Assembly: GCF_938031315.1 (NCBI RefSeq)
Contig: NZ_CALHHT010000047.1
Location: 1-8,646, forward strand
Reading direction: 5' to 3'
DNA from: an uncultured Campylobacter sp.
Lineage (GTDB): Bacteria; Campylobacterota; Campylobacteria; Campylobacterales; Campylobacteraceae
DNA: 8,646 nucleotides
Part shown: positions 1 through 6,004 of the stretch, in pieces
Position numbering within the stretch: the first letter of the stretch is position 1
Layout: every line of letters begins with the position of its first letter
The notes under the pieces: generated by a model
The model's database searches: none
What the model was told of the DNA's origin: nothing
The model's input: the letters and a program-made list of their open reading frames with translations, nothing else
Translations under genes and position numbers: made by a program

Positions 1-644
1 GGAATTCTATCTACGTCCACGTTGCCGTAGGCTAAATTACTAGGGATTGTAAATTTATATTTCGAGCCCGTATTCATCAAAAGCAACCCCTCGCGCAATC
101 CGTCGATTAAGCCTATCATAGAAAGATGCGCCGGAATTTTAGACGCGAAAGTATCGTCAAATACGCTACCGTTCGTCAAATACGCCTTGTAGTTCATCAC
201 TACTACGCTCTCAGGCTTTGGCTTTTCGCCCATACCTAGCTTTAGAATTTCATATTGAAGACCGGATTTTGTGGTTTTAACGTCCGGATTTTTGGCATTT
301 TTCGCCATAAATTCCTTGCCCGCTTTTAAATTTTTATCAAGCTCCGCTTTGGAATTTGTTTCTACGATCTTATTTAGTTTATCGGCTCTTTGATTCAAAA
401 GCGCAATAATTTCCTCATCTTTTAGTTTCTGCTGCTTTTTAAGAGCGTCCAAAAACCCCTCTATCACCGCATTTAAGTCGTATTTGACGCCTAATGCGGC
501 TTGTGAATGCAGCTGGTTTGAAACATAGCTTCCGGTAGAAGCTCCGATGCTATAAGATTCTTTTTGTTCTTGCGTAGTTAAATTCGCGCCCAACGCGCAG
601 CTTGCCAAAACGATAGGCAAGAAAATTTTTAGTCTTTTTTGCAT
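1..644 (-). CDS. mccB: FKBP-type peptidyl-prolyl cis-trans isomerase, exported (5' part; 3' end outside window)
   Basis: This encodes a predicted exported proline isomerase that would help fold periplasmic proteins, most likely MccA, whose gene lies just upstream on the same strand. In Wolinella the mcc cluster carries a peptidyl-prolyl isomerase gene, mccB, in this position. The visible 214 residues hold a hydrophobic signal (about 5-20), a helical FKBP N-terminal dimerisation-type domain (about 25-115), and an FKBP catalytic domain from about 125. Recognisable FKBP positions are Tyr152, the Phe162-Asp163 pair after NGS, the IDGLREGL segment (180-187) and LAYG (204-207). The usual pocket-floor Trp is Leu183. 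LASC at 13-16 fits a lipobox, so a lipoprotein is possible, but a signal peptidase I site near residue 20 is equally plausible. The ATG at 644 is preceded by AAAAGG at a 7-base gap. The ATG at 648 is in another frame. The C-terminal end of the catalytic domain is missing because the window ends. Confidence 0.85.
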   Translation of the reverse strand, partial: MQKRLKIFLPIVLASCALGANLTTQEQKESYSIGASTGSYVSNQLHSQAALGVKYDLNAVIEGFLDALKKQQKLKDEEIIALLNQRADKLNKIVETNSKAELDKNLKAGKEFMAKNAKNPDVKTTKSGLQYEILKLGMGEKPKPESVVVMNYKAYLTNGSVFDDTFASKIPAHLSMIGLIDGLREGLLLMNTGSKYKFTIPSNLAYGNVDVDRI

Positions 645-660
645 ACATTTGCCTTTTAAA

Positions 661-692
661 TTTCGGGGCCGCGAACTTACGCGACCCCGAAA
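661..692 (-). terminator. 13-bp hairpin between mccA and mccB; attenuator or mRNA-end stabiliser
   Basis: Read on the minus strand, the arms TTTCGGGGTCGCG and CGCGGCCCCGAAA pair over 13 bp with one T-G wobble, around a six-base loop TAAGTT. The stem starts a few bases after the mccA stop codon and ends about 16 bases before the mccB start. The bases after it (TTTAAAAGG) lack a proper T-run and contain the mccB ribosome binding site. It therefore looks like a leaky terminator or an RNA-stabilising hairpin rather than a full stop. The stem itself is certain from the sequence. The role is inferred. Confidence 0.6.
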
Positions 693-695
693 GAA

Positions 696-2771
696 TTATA
701 AATTATTATTTAGAATTCTTTGAGCCTCTTTGATATACTCTTTAGCGGCTTCTAGCCTTTGCTTAGTATATTTAAAGCCATGCATTCCCCATGAGCCGTC
801 TTTTTCGATAAGATCGACGGTGTCTTGAGCTTTTTCTATTAGCTCGTAAACGCGAGTTTTATCGCTGGAGTTAAGCTTTTTAGTCTCAAGGATAGAGTAA
901 ATTCCTTGAATACCGATCTTAACTTGCGAGAAGTCGCTCTTAACCGGAGTTTGCCAACCCATAACCTCATCGTAAACCTGCTTTTGGTTCTTGAAGTGAA
1001 GCGTCTCTTTTAGCTCGGAAACGACAGGGCTATGGCAGCCTTTGGTATCTTGCATATCTTTATCCGCCCAAGATGTTCGTGCGCACGACCACATAAGATC
1101 GACGAAATTTCGCCCATCTTTATTTCTTTGGAAGTGCCAATCTTTCGCATCTCTTGGACCTTTAGCGGCATCGCCTGCGACTAGAGATTTTCTAGCAGGA
1201 TCGATGTCGATCTTCCAGATGTGCGATCTTCTTTGAGTATCGAATCCCGCGTTGTCTTGAAACTGAATAGCGTAGAAGTTCTCGCAGCTCATCATAAACG
1301 GCATGTGGCAAGATGCGCAAGTGTTGTCTTTATGCGTATCGGCTCTTGCGGCGATGTAGGCTTGCTCTTGGTGGCAGTCTTTGCACTCTTTTGTGATCTT
1401 AGGCTTTGTATAAAACGCGCTCAAATAGCCCTGCTCGGAGTTGTAATTTACGCCCTTGACGGTTTTATCACCAACTACCGGTCCGGTGTTATCGTGCGGA
1501 TCGTGGCAGGTTACGCAGCGCATACCCTTCTCGTAGTGAGCGGTAAAGTAAGATTGAGAGCCCTCAGAGCCACAGCCTGGTCCCATAGATTTAAATTTAG
1601 AGCTAAGAGATAGATCGGGATTTCCGTTGTTTAGCGGATTAGCACGAGCTAAATCAGGGCTATAGTTAAATCTTTGGTGGCAGCGTTCGCAGTTTGAGGT
1701 TCTAAAATTTGTAGCGCCGTCAAGGTGACCGCCCGCTCCATGGCACTCTTCACAGGTGATACCCTTGGAGATAGTGTGCTTTTGAAGCTCTTTTGCGTTA
1801 CCCAAAGCAGCATAGAATTCTTTTTTAGTTTTAAAATCGAATTTGAATGGGTGGCAGACTTCGCAATACGAGCTGTTTGCTTGGAAAAACATCGATTTTT
1901 TATATTTCGCAGCATACGACGCAAGACCTCTTACGTAACCGCCGTTATCGCCGTATTCCTCAAGCGTGCCCGGGAATTCCGGAACGATCTTTTTAATCTT
2001 TTTGACCGTCTCATCATCTAAATTTAACGCCCAAGTCCTTTGGAATTGGTTACCGCCGGCTACGATCTGACCGGTGCCATCTCTTAGCAAGCCGCCCTCT
2101 ACGTGATAGGTTCCGCGTAGAAGCCACGCATCTACGTAGCCAAATTTTGTCCTTAGATGCCCCACGGTCGCATAAATTACGTCAGGGGTAATACCTTTTG
2201 GAAGGATCGACGCCGTATCTGGGCTAAATACAGGATCGGTTAGGTTGTTATTAACCTCCGGGTGCTCGCCCGGGAAGCGGATAGTAGTGGCGTGGCGCGA
2301 TCTGCTCCATGTCTCATACTGTGCAGGGTGGCACTCGCCGCATTTTTCAGGACCTATGAATTTATTCGGAAATTGCAAAGAAGAGCCCGCAGGGATTCTA
2401 TACATCATAGAGCTATAGCCCTTGCCGTCATCTCTTTTGCTCGCTTTTGAAAAGTCAAATCCGTGACCTTCCGCAAGCCACTCCAAACCTCGGTCGTGCA
2501 CATCCATCTTACCGACCGTCTTGCCGCCGTATTTGGTAAAAATCGGGTGATTTTTAAATAGCCAGTCATACATCTCTCGCTCTTCTACGACGTAGTCCTG
2601 CAAGGATATGACGCCTCTGCTTTGCAACGTGCCCTTAGGATTTGCGATGACGTCGCGCGATTTTTGCGACATTTCCATCTCATGCCCCATGCCTTCGTCG
2701 GCACAGGCTCCTGCGGCAAAAATGCTAATACAGGCGAGCGCGCCTAGTAGCATCTTATTCCATTTTTTCAT
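696..2771 (-). CDS. mccA: Octaheme cytochrome c sulfite reductase MccA
   Basis: This is the periplasmic terminal reductase of sulfite respiration, reducing sulfite to sulfide with six electrons. The 691-residue protein has a signal peptide with likely cleavage after ACA at residues 22-24. Seven CXXCH heme motifs begin at Cys144, 303, 340, 361, 419, 463 and 485. An eighth, Cys563/Cys579-His580, has the CX15CH spacing that defines MccA. Cys400 and Cys496 lie outside the heme motifs. They fall one residue from Cys399 and Cys495, which I recall as the Cu(I) ligands of the Wolinella enzyme. Lys209, Tyr286, Arg367 and Lys394 likewise fit the recalled active-site residues, so the enzyme looks complete. 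The ATG at 2771 is chosen over the one at 2792 because AGGAGGAG lies just before it and it gives a normal Lys-rich signal-peptide start. The CX15CH heme needs a dedicated CcsA1-type lyase in Wolinella; none is seen here. The mature N-terminus carries an MGHEMEM stretch. Confidence 0.96.
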   Translation of the reverse strand: MKKWNKMLLGALACISIFAAGACADEGMGHEMEMSQKSRDVIANPKGTLQSRGVISLQDYVVEEREMYDWLFKNHPIFTKYGGKTVGKMDVHDRGLEWLAEGHGFDFSKASKRDDGKGYSSMMYRIPAGSSLQFPNKFIGPEKCGECHPAQYETWSRSRHATTIRFPGEHPEVNNNLTDPVFSPDTASILPKGITPDVIYATVGHLRTKFGYVDAWLLRGTYHVEGGLLRDGTGQIVAGGNQFQRTWALNLDDETVKKIKKIVPEFPGTLEEYGDNGGYVRGLASYAAKYKKSMFFQANSSYCEVCHPFKFDFKTKKEFYAALGNAKELQKHTISKGITCEECHGAGGHLDGATNFRTSNCERCHQRFNYSPDLARANPLNNGNPDLSLSSKFKSMGPGCGSEGSQSYFTAHYEKGMRCVTCHDPHDNTGPVVGDKTVKGVNYNSEQGYLSAFYTKPKITKECKDCHQEQAYIAARADTHKDNTCASCHMPFMMSCENFYAIQFQDNAGFDTQRRSHIWKIDIDPARKSLVAGDAAKGPRDAKDWHFQRNKDGRNFVDLMWSCARTSWADKDMQDTKGCHSPVVSELKETLHFKNQKQVYDEVMGWQTPVKSDFSQVKIGIQGIYSILETKKLNSSDKTRVYELIEKAQDTVDLIEKDGSWGMHGFKYTKQRLEAAKEYIKEAQRILNNNL

Positions 2772-2773
2772 GG

Positions 2774-2781
2774 CTCCTCCT
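2774..2781 (-). promoter_or_regulatory. Ribosome binding site of mccA
   Basis: AGGAGGAG on the minus strand ends two bases before the ATG at 2771, with the AGGAGG core four bases away. It is the strongest Shine-Dalgarno match seen in the window and rules out the upstream in-frame ATG at 2792, which would place this site inside the coding region. Confidence 0.8.
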
Positions 2782-2823
2782 TTGAAAATCAAATTTTTAA
2801 ATTAGCAAAGTTTTACGATTGAA

Positions 2824-2829
2824 ATAATA
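2824..2829 (-). promoter_or_regulatory. Candidate -10 element of the mccA promoter
   Basis: TATTAT on the minus strand is preceded by a T-rich run (CTTTTTTGTTGG), the usual form of Campylobacter sigma-70 promoters, which often lack a clear -35. Transcription would start near 2817 and leave a leader of about 46 bases before the mccA ATG. This would let mccA be expressed separately from mccRS. There is no strong terminator after mccS, so read-through from mccRS is also possible. Confidence 0.45.
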
Positions 2830-2835
2830 CCAACA

Positions 2836-2853
2836 AAAAAGGGTGAAAAAGGG
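2836..2853 (-). repeat. Direct repeat CCCTTTTT x2, 10-bp period, in the mccA promoter
   Basis: On the minus strand CCCTTTTT occurs twice, separated by CA, so the copies are one helical turn apart. They sit immediately upstream of the candidate -10 at 2824-2829 and cover the expected -35 position. OmpR/PhoB-family regulators typically bind direct repeats of about 10-11 bp period in this place, so this is a plausible MccR operator. The repeat is short and of low complexity, so chance cannot be excluded. Confidence 0.4.
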
Positions 2854-2875
2854 AGAAATTTAATAAAGTCTAAAT

Positions 2876-4312
2876 TTAACGAAAAGCAATCGTAAATATC
2901 GCGCCTTCGTCGGAATTAGCAGCGCTTATGCTCCCTCCGTTTTTTTCGATTATCATCTTGCTCATATATAGTCCGAGCCCGCTGCCCTGCTGTTTTGTCG
3001 TAAAGTGCGGCTCAAAAATTTTACCGAGCCGCGCCTCGTCAATGCGGCTTGCGTTATTTTCGATCGTGATTACCCGCTCGCCCTGCTTTAAAAACGAGCG
3101 AATTTTAATCTCGCGCCGTTTAAGCGGCACGTCCAAAAACGCCTCCTTTGCGTTGTTTATGATGTTTATTAGCACCTGGATGAGCTCGTTTACGTTGCCG
3201 TAAAGGGTGAAATTTTCCTCTATCCGCACGCTTATGTCGATGACGTGCTTTTTAAGCGAGGCGTTTAAAATTTTACGCGCCTGCTCGATCGCTTCGCCGG
3301 CGCTAAATTCCCTCTTGGGCATATTCGGATTGAAGAAATTTTTAAAATCCTCGATCGTATCGCTCATAAATTTCACCTGCTCGCCCGCGTCTTTTATGCC
3401 TCCTTCGAGCCTTTCTTTTGAGAGCTTGCCCCGCTCGTTATAAAGCTCTAAATTTATGAGCGTGGAGCTGATCTGCGATAGCGGCTGGCGCCACTGGTGC
3501 GAGATATTGCCGATCATCTCGCCCATTAGCGCGAGGCGGCTTTGATTTATCAGTAAAAGCTGAGTTTGCATCTTTAAAGTCGCGTTTTTTTTGTGAATTT
3601 TATAGATACAAAATATACAGATCAAAAATACCACAAGCAAGCTTAGGCCGCTAACGACAAACTCTTTGGTGTGATAGAGCAGAATGCTTTTTATCGGAAT
3701 TTTAAAGCTTATCATCGCGATCGTATCGCCTAGACTACCTTTGAAATTCCCCACGTCTCCGTAGAGCTCTTGCATCTTTTTGGGCGCTGCGTTGATGCTG
3801 TGGCATTCGGTGCACGAAGGCTGGGAGTTTGTTATCGGCAGACTCAAAAGATACGAGGCGCCACCTTTATCATAGATGACTCTGGAGTATTCTTTATATC
3901 TGTTTTCTTTAAAGCCCTCTAAAATTTCATTCTCAAACTCGCTTCCTTCGTGCTCGGGATTGAGCGGATCGGTAGCGACGAGCTTGTAGTCGTAGTTGAT
4001 GTTTTCTTTAGCGAGCTGAATTTTATAAATTTCGCGCGTTATGTAGGTCGAGGACATCAGCCTCGGATCGAAAAAATCCTCACTCAGAAGCTTTTTTTCT
4101 TTAAGCTCGTTTATTAGCGGGCGCTGCACGGTCGAGACGTAATCGCGCACCGCATTCATCGTATCTAGGATATAAAACGCCTCGCGCCTCGTGTCCTTTA
4201 GCGCAAGCTCGCGGTAGAAGTTAAAAACCAAAGCCGTAATTACGATATATAGCAGCACGAAAAGCGCTACGATAAATTTAAATTTATACTTCAAAGAGAT
4301 ACCCCACCGCAT
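2876..4312 (-). CDS. mccS: Membrane sensor histidine kinase with a periplasmic heme-c (DUF3365/Tll0287-like) domain
   Basis: This is the probable MccS kinase controlling the sulfite reductase. The 478-residue protein has membrane helices at about 12-31 and 217-238. Between them lies a periplasmic domain of about 185 residues with CTECH (167-171), a c-type heme attachment motif arranged as in DUF3365 sensor domains. The cytoplasmic part has the H-box with phospho-acceptor His272 (SHQWRQPLSQ), the N-box (residues 380-391, INIINNAKEAF), an F-box (FEPHFTTK) and the G2 box GSGLGL (443-448). The G1 box is degenerate: ENNASRI (418-424) stands where DNGxGI is usual. The reading frame overlaps the end of mccR by 29 bases. 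A TTG start at 4294, with GGTGGGG before it, would shorten the overlap to 11 bases and remove six residues; the ATG at 4312 has only a distant AAGGA. Kinase family is certain; assignment to mccS rests on the neighbours. Confidence 0.85.
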   Translation of the reverse strand: MRWGISLKYKFKFIVALFVLLYIVITALVFNFYRELALKDTRREAFYILDTMNAVRDYVSTVQRPLINELKEKKLLSEDFFDPRLMSSTYITREIYKIQLAKENINYDYKLVATDPLNPEHEGSEFENEILEGFKENRYKEYSRVIYDKGGASYLLSLPITNSQPSCTECHSINAAPKKMQELYGDVGNFKGSLGDTIAMISFKIPIKSILLYHTKEFVVSGLSLLVVFLICIFCIYKIHKKNATLKMQTQLLLINQSRLALMGEMIGNISHQWRQPLSQISSTLINLELYNERGKLSKERLEGGIKDAGEQVKFMSDTIEDFKNFFNPNMPKREFSAGEAIEQARKILNASLKKHVIDISVRIEENFTLYGNVNELIQVLINIINNAKEAFLDVPLKRREIKIRSFLKQGERVITIENNASRIDEARLGKIFEPHFTTKQQGSGLGLYMSKMIIEKNGGSISAANSDEGAIFTIAFR

Positions 4313-4973
4313 ATAAATTTTTGATCACGTCCTTGCCGATCTTGCGGCGTAGCTCTTTGACGATCGCCTTGATCGCCTCCTTGCTAGGCTGCTCGAACTC
4401 CCACATATAATCAAATAGCTGCTCGTAGGTTACGGTTTGATTTTTGCGCGCTAAGAAGTACTCCAAAAGCTTGCTCTCGCTTTTGGAAAGATGACAGGCG
4501 CTGTCTTTTACGTAGATGATCTTTTTGGCAAAATCATACTTCAGCTCATCGTTTATATTCAATATCGGCGCGTGATTTATCAGCTCCGCAGCGACGTCTT
4601 GCAGCGCCTTTATAAAGGCGTTTTTGTCGTACGGCTTAGGCAGATACCTAGTGATCTTAAGCTCCACCGCCCGCCACAGATACTCCTGCTCGGTGTGGCT
4701 CGAAAGTATCACGATCGGCACTGAGATGCCGGCAGCTCGGATCTTTTTAACGACCTCAAGCCCGTCCATATGCGGCACGCCGATATCAAAAACCAGCACG
4801 TCGTACGAGCCGCTCATCGCCTCATCAAGCGCCTCCAGCCCGTCCTTAACCCCCACTACTTCGCCGAAAAACAGCTGCAGCGATTCGGTTATATTTTTTA
4901 AAATCCCAGGCTCATCCTCTAGACAAAGAACCCTTTTATTGGACAAAACGTCCAATAATTCGTAATCTTGCAT
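4284..4973 (-). CDS. mccR: OmpR/PhoB-family response regulator, partner of the adjacent heme-domain kinase
   Basis: This encodes a 229-residue DNA-binding response regulator. The receiver domain (about 13-128) has the acidic pair Glu19-Asp20, phospho-acceptor Asp63 (VFDIGVP), Ser91/Ser92 and Lys113 in LPKPYD. The C-terminal winged-helix domain (about 137-229) has the SKSESKLLEYFL start helix and ends in YAVGYLFEV, as is typical of the OmpR class. GGAGG lies 10 bases before the ATG at 4973. The gene leads the mcc segment, and its end overlaps the start of the kinase gene, which points to translational coupling and a cognate pair. A two-component system, MccR/MccS, is known from the Wolinella mcc locus, so MccR is likely the activator of mccA. 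Confidence 0.85.
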   Translation of the reverse strand: MQDYELLDVLSNKRVLCLEDEPGILKNITESLQLFFGEVVGVKDGLEALDEAMSGSYDVLVFDIGVPHMDGLEVVKKIRAAGISVPIVILSSHTEQEYLWRAVELKITRYLPKPYDKNAFIKALQDVAAELINHAPILNINDELKYDFAKKIIYVKDSACHLSKSESKLLEYFLARKNQTVTYEQLFDYMWEFEQPSKEAIKAIVKELRRKIGKDVIKNLYAVGYLFEV

Positions 4974-5038
4974 ACTCTATCCGCCTCCAAGCTTAGCGCA
5001 TTTCATTCTTAATCATCTCTTAAATATAACTCGCTTAA

Positions 5039-5044
5039 ATTATA
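5039..5044 (-). promoter_or_regulatory. Candidate -10 element of the mccRS promoter
   Basis: A perfect TATAAT on the minus strand lies in a T/A-rich context (AAATTTATATAATTT), 65 bases before the mccR ATG. Upstream is a run of seven T followed by AACG, but no good -35 at 17 bp, which is usual for Campylobacter sigma-70 promoters. A weaker TATATT lies slightly downstream. Confidence 0.55.
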
Positions 5045-5084
5045 TAAATTTAGCATTAAACTAACGTTAAAAAAATATACCAAA

Positions 5085-5117
5085 GCGGTTTGCGCGCAAA
5101 TTTAAACCTCAAACCGC
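5085..5117. repeat. Inverted repeat GCGGTTTG / CAAACCGC around a 12-bp palindrome
   Basis: The arms at 5085-5092 and 5110-5117 are perfectly complementary over 8 bp. The left arm overlaps the perfect palindrome TTTGCGCGCAAA (5089-5100), so two alternative foldings share these bases. It lies about 40 bases upstream of the mccR -10 and could be an operator or the end of a small transcript. Its function is unknown. Confidence 0.4.
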
Positions 5118-5199
5118 CTATGTGCGAGCTTTGCGCCTGCATAAGTCGGCTTAAAAGATCACAAGAACGTAAAAAGGTGGGGCGATAAGCTTGATATTA

Positions 5200-5242
5200 A
5201 ATTTTACCGCCTCGCAGGCGACAGATGAAAGACGGTAAAATT
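5200..5242. repeat. 10-bp inverted repeat AATTTTACCG / CGGTAAAATT with a nested hairpin
   Basis: The arms at 5200-5209 and 5233-5242 are a perfect 10-bp inverted repeat. The segment between them contains CGCCT-CGC-AGGCG (5208-5220), a short hairpin that competes for two bases of the left arm. The right arm region (AAATTCTATT, 5238-5247) can also pair with AATAGAATTT at 5328-5337, so the pairings are mutually exclusive. Structure is visible in the sequence; any role is unknown. Confidence 0.4.
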
Positions 5243-5332
5243 CTATTTTAGAGGTGCTTGCATATGCATTTCGCAGACGAAAGACAATCAAATCATGAAG
5301 CATTTATCAACCCTGTGCTATCGGCGGAATAG

Positions 5333-5366
5333 AATTTAAAATTTAGCCCAAGCCGGGCATGCTAAA
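5333..5366 (-). terminator. Candidate terminator after the Met/His-rich membrane protein gene
   Basis: A few bases after the stop codon at 5368, the minus strand reads TTTAGC, a 13-base loop containing GCCC and GGG, then GCTAAA followed by TTTTAAATT. The six-base stem, or an alternative inner GCCC/GGGC stem, is followed by a short T-rich stretch. It is a modest match to an intrinsic terminator. Confidence 0.4.
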
Positions 5367-5367
5367 G

Positions 5368-5973
5368 TTAATGCGAATGCTCCATCTTTGAGTGATCCAT
5401 GCCGCCGTGATCCATGTTCTCCATCGAGCCATGATTCATATGCGAATGATCTATTCCCTCCATCGAACCCATATCGTGGCTCATCCCACTCATCGAGCCA
5501 TGATCCATCATAGAATGATCCATGCCACTCACACCTGGATCGGTCATTCCAAAAATCATCGCGACGTGCCCTAACACCAAAAATACAATCAGCGCCAAGA
5601 AATGAAATTTAAGCCTAGCTCTAAATTCCGCTCCTTTTGCGATAACTCCGAGCTCCAAAAGTAGCAGCACCAGCGCAGGCAGCGCCGCCGCTACGTATGC
5701 CGCCAAAGCTAAGGCGTCCGCAGCGCCACGCAAATGAATGACGGGCAAAATTTTAACCGCTACGTAAATGATTAATATCGTAAAATAAGCGCCGAGAATG
5801 ATGCTAAGGCATTTATTGATTTTTAGCGCCAAAGAGCCCTCCTTCGCGCGGTACAAGCTAAAAAATTCGCTCGCTACTATCGCTTCTGCTAAGCCCATCG
5901 GCACCGCCATAAATAAAATCAAATTCCACGGCTGATTTGCCATCAAAAGCTCCATGTAATTCGTCATTGCCAT
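5368..5973 (-). CDS. Four-helix membrane protein with Met/His-rich, probably metal-binding, periplasmic tail
   Basis: The 201-residue protein has four likely membrane helices (about 18-40, 55-77, 88-110, 122-143). The 51-residue C-terminal tail (151-201) contains 12 Met and 10 His in repeats such as MDHS, MDHGSM and HMNHGSM. Positive charges cluster between helices 1 and 2 (Arg42 to Lys54) and between 3 and 4 (Lys113 to Lys122). By the positive-inside rule this puts both ends and the tail in the periplasm. Met/His repeats of this type are typical of copper or silver binding proteins. I suspect a family annotated as DUF6803 in related bacteria, but this is from memory and unverified. AAGGAG lies five bases before the ATG at 5973. 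No transport motif is recognisable, so transport, storage or sensing of metal are all open. It lies upstream of mccRS on the same strand but is separated by a candidate terminator and 394 bases. Confidence 0.8.
   Translation of the reverse strand: MAMTNYMELLMANQPWNLILFMAVPMGLAEAIVASEFFSLYRAKEGSLALKINKCLSIILGAYFTILIIYVAVKILPVIHLRGAADALALAAYVAAALPALVLLLLELGVIAKGAEFRARLKFHFLALIVFLVLGHVAMIFGMTDPGVSGMDHSMMDHGSMSGMSHDMGSMEGIDHSHMNHGSMENMDHGGMDHSKMEHSH
5371..5523 (-). repeat. Degenerate short repeats encoding the Met/His tail
   Basis: The sequence repeats variants of GATCATGGCTCG or ATGGATCA units, encoding MDH-S/G-type motifs separated by Ser, Gly and Glu. The unit length is not constant, so this is a diverged coding repeat and not a CRISPR or a clean tandem array. 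Confidence 0.6.
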
Positions 5974-6004
5974 GTTTTCTCCTTATTTTGGTTTAAAAGA
6001 CGCA

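Larger units (their letters stand above)
4974..5367. other. Intergenic region upstream of mccR: promoter plus several inverted repeats
   Basis: No convincing gene is present in these 394 bases. The mccR side holds its ribosome binding site and promoter. Further out there is a perfect 12-bp palindrome TTTGCGCGCAAA (5089-5100), two larger inverted repeats listed separately, and a 10-bp palindrome TGCATATGCA (5259-5268). A 22-codon plus-strand reading frame (5264-5332) has GAGG nine bases before its ATG; it is too short to call a gene and could equally be a remnant. Confidence 0.6.

Noticed and set aside
1221..1613. A 130-codon plus-strand open frame inside mccA
   Set aside because: It is antisense to conserved heme-motif codons of mccA, encodes no recognisable domain, and has no good ribosome binding site evident; it is a shadow of the real gene.
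2772..2792. Upstream in-frame ATG for mccA (adds MIFKGGA)
   Set aside because: The extra codons are the translated AGGAGG ribosome binding site, and the shorter form starts with a normal signal peptide.
2856..2877. AAATTTA/TAAATTT inverted repeat after mccS as a terminator
   Set aside because: The 7-bp stem is entirely A/T and such words are very common in these spacers; it would be too weak to terminate.
5198..5345. TAAATTTTA at both ends of the 5198-5345 interval as terminal repeats of a small mobile element
   Set aside because: The 9-bp A/T-only match is expected by chance in this sequence, and no target duplication or longer terminal match was seen.
5371..5523. Short repeats taken as a possible CRISPR or tandem array
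   Set aside because: Units are irregular in length and sequence and encode a continuous Met/His-rich protein tail.
5392..5574. His/Met/Ile-rich plus-strand frame opposite the Met/His tail
   Set aside because: Its composition is a by-product of reading the repeated tail codons on the other strand, and it runs out of the repeat without a signal, domain or ribosome binding site.
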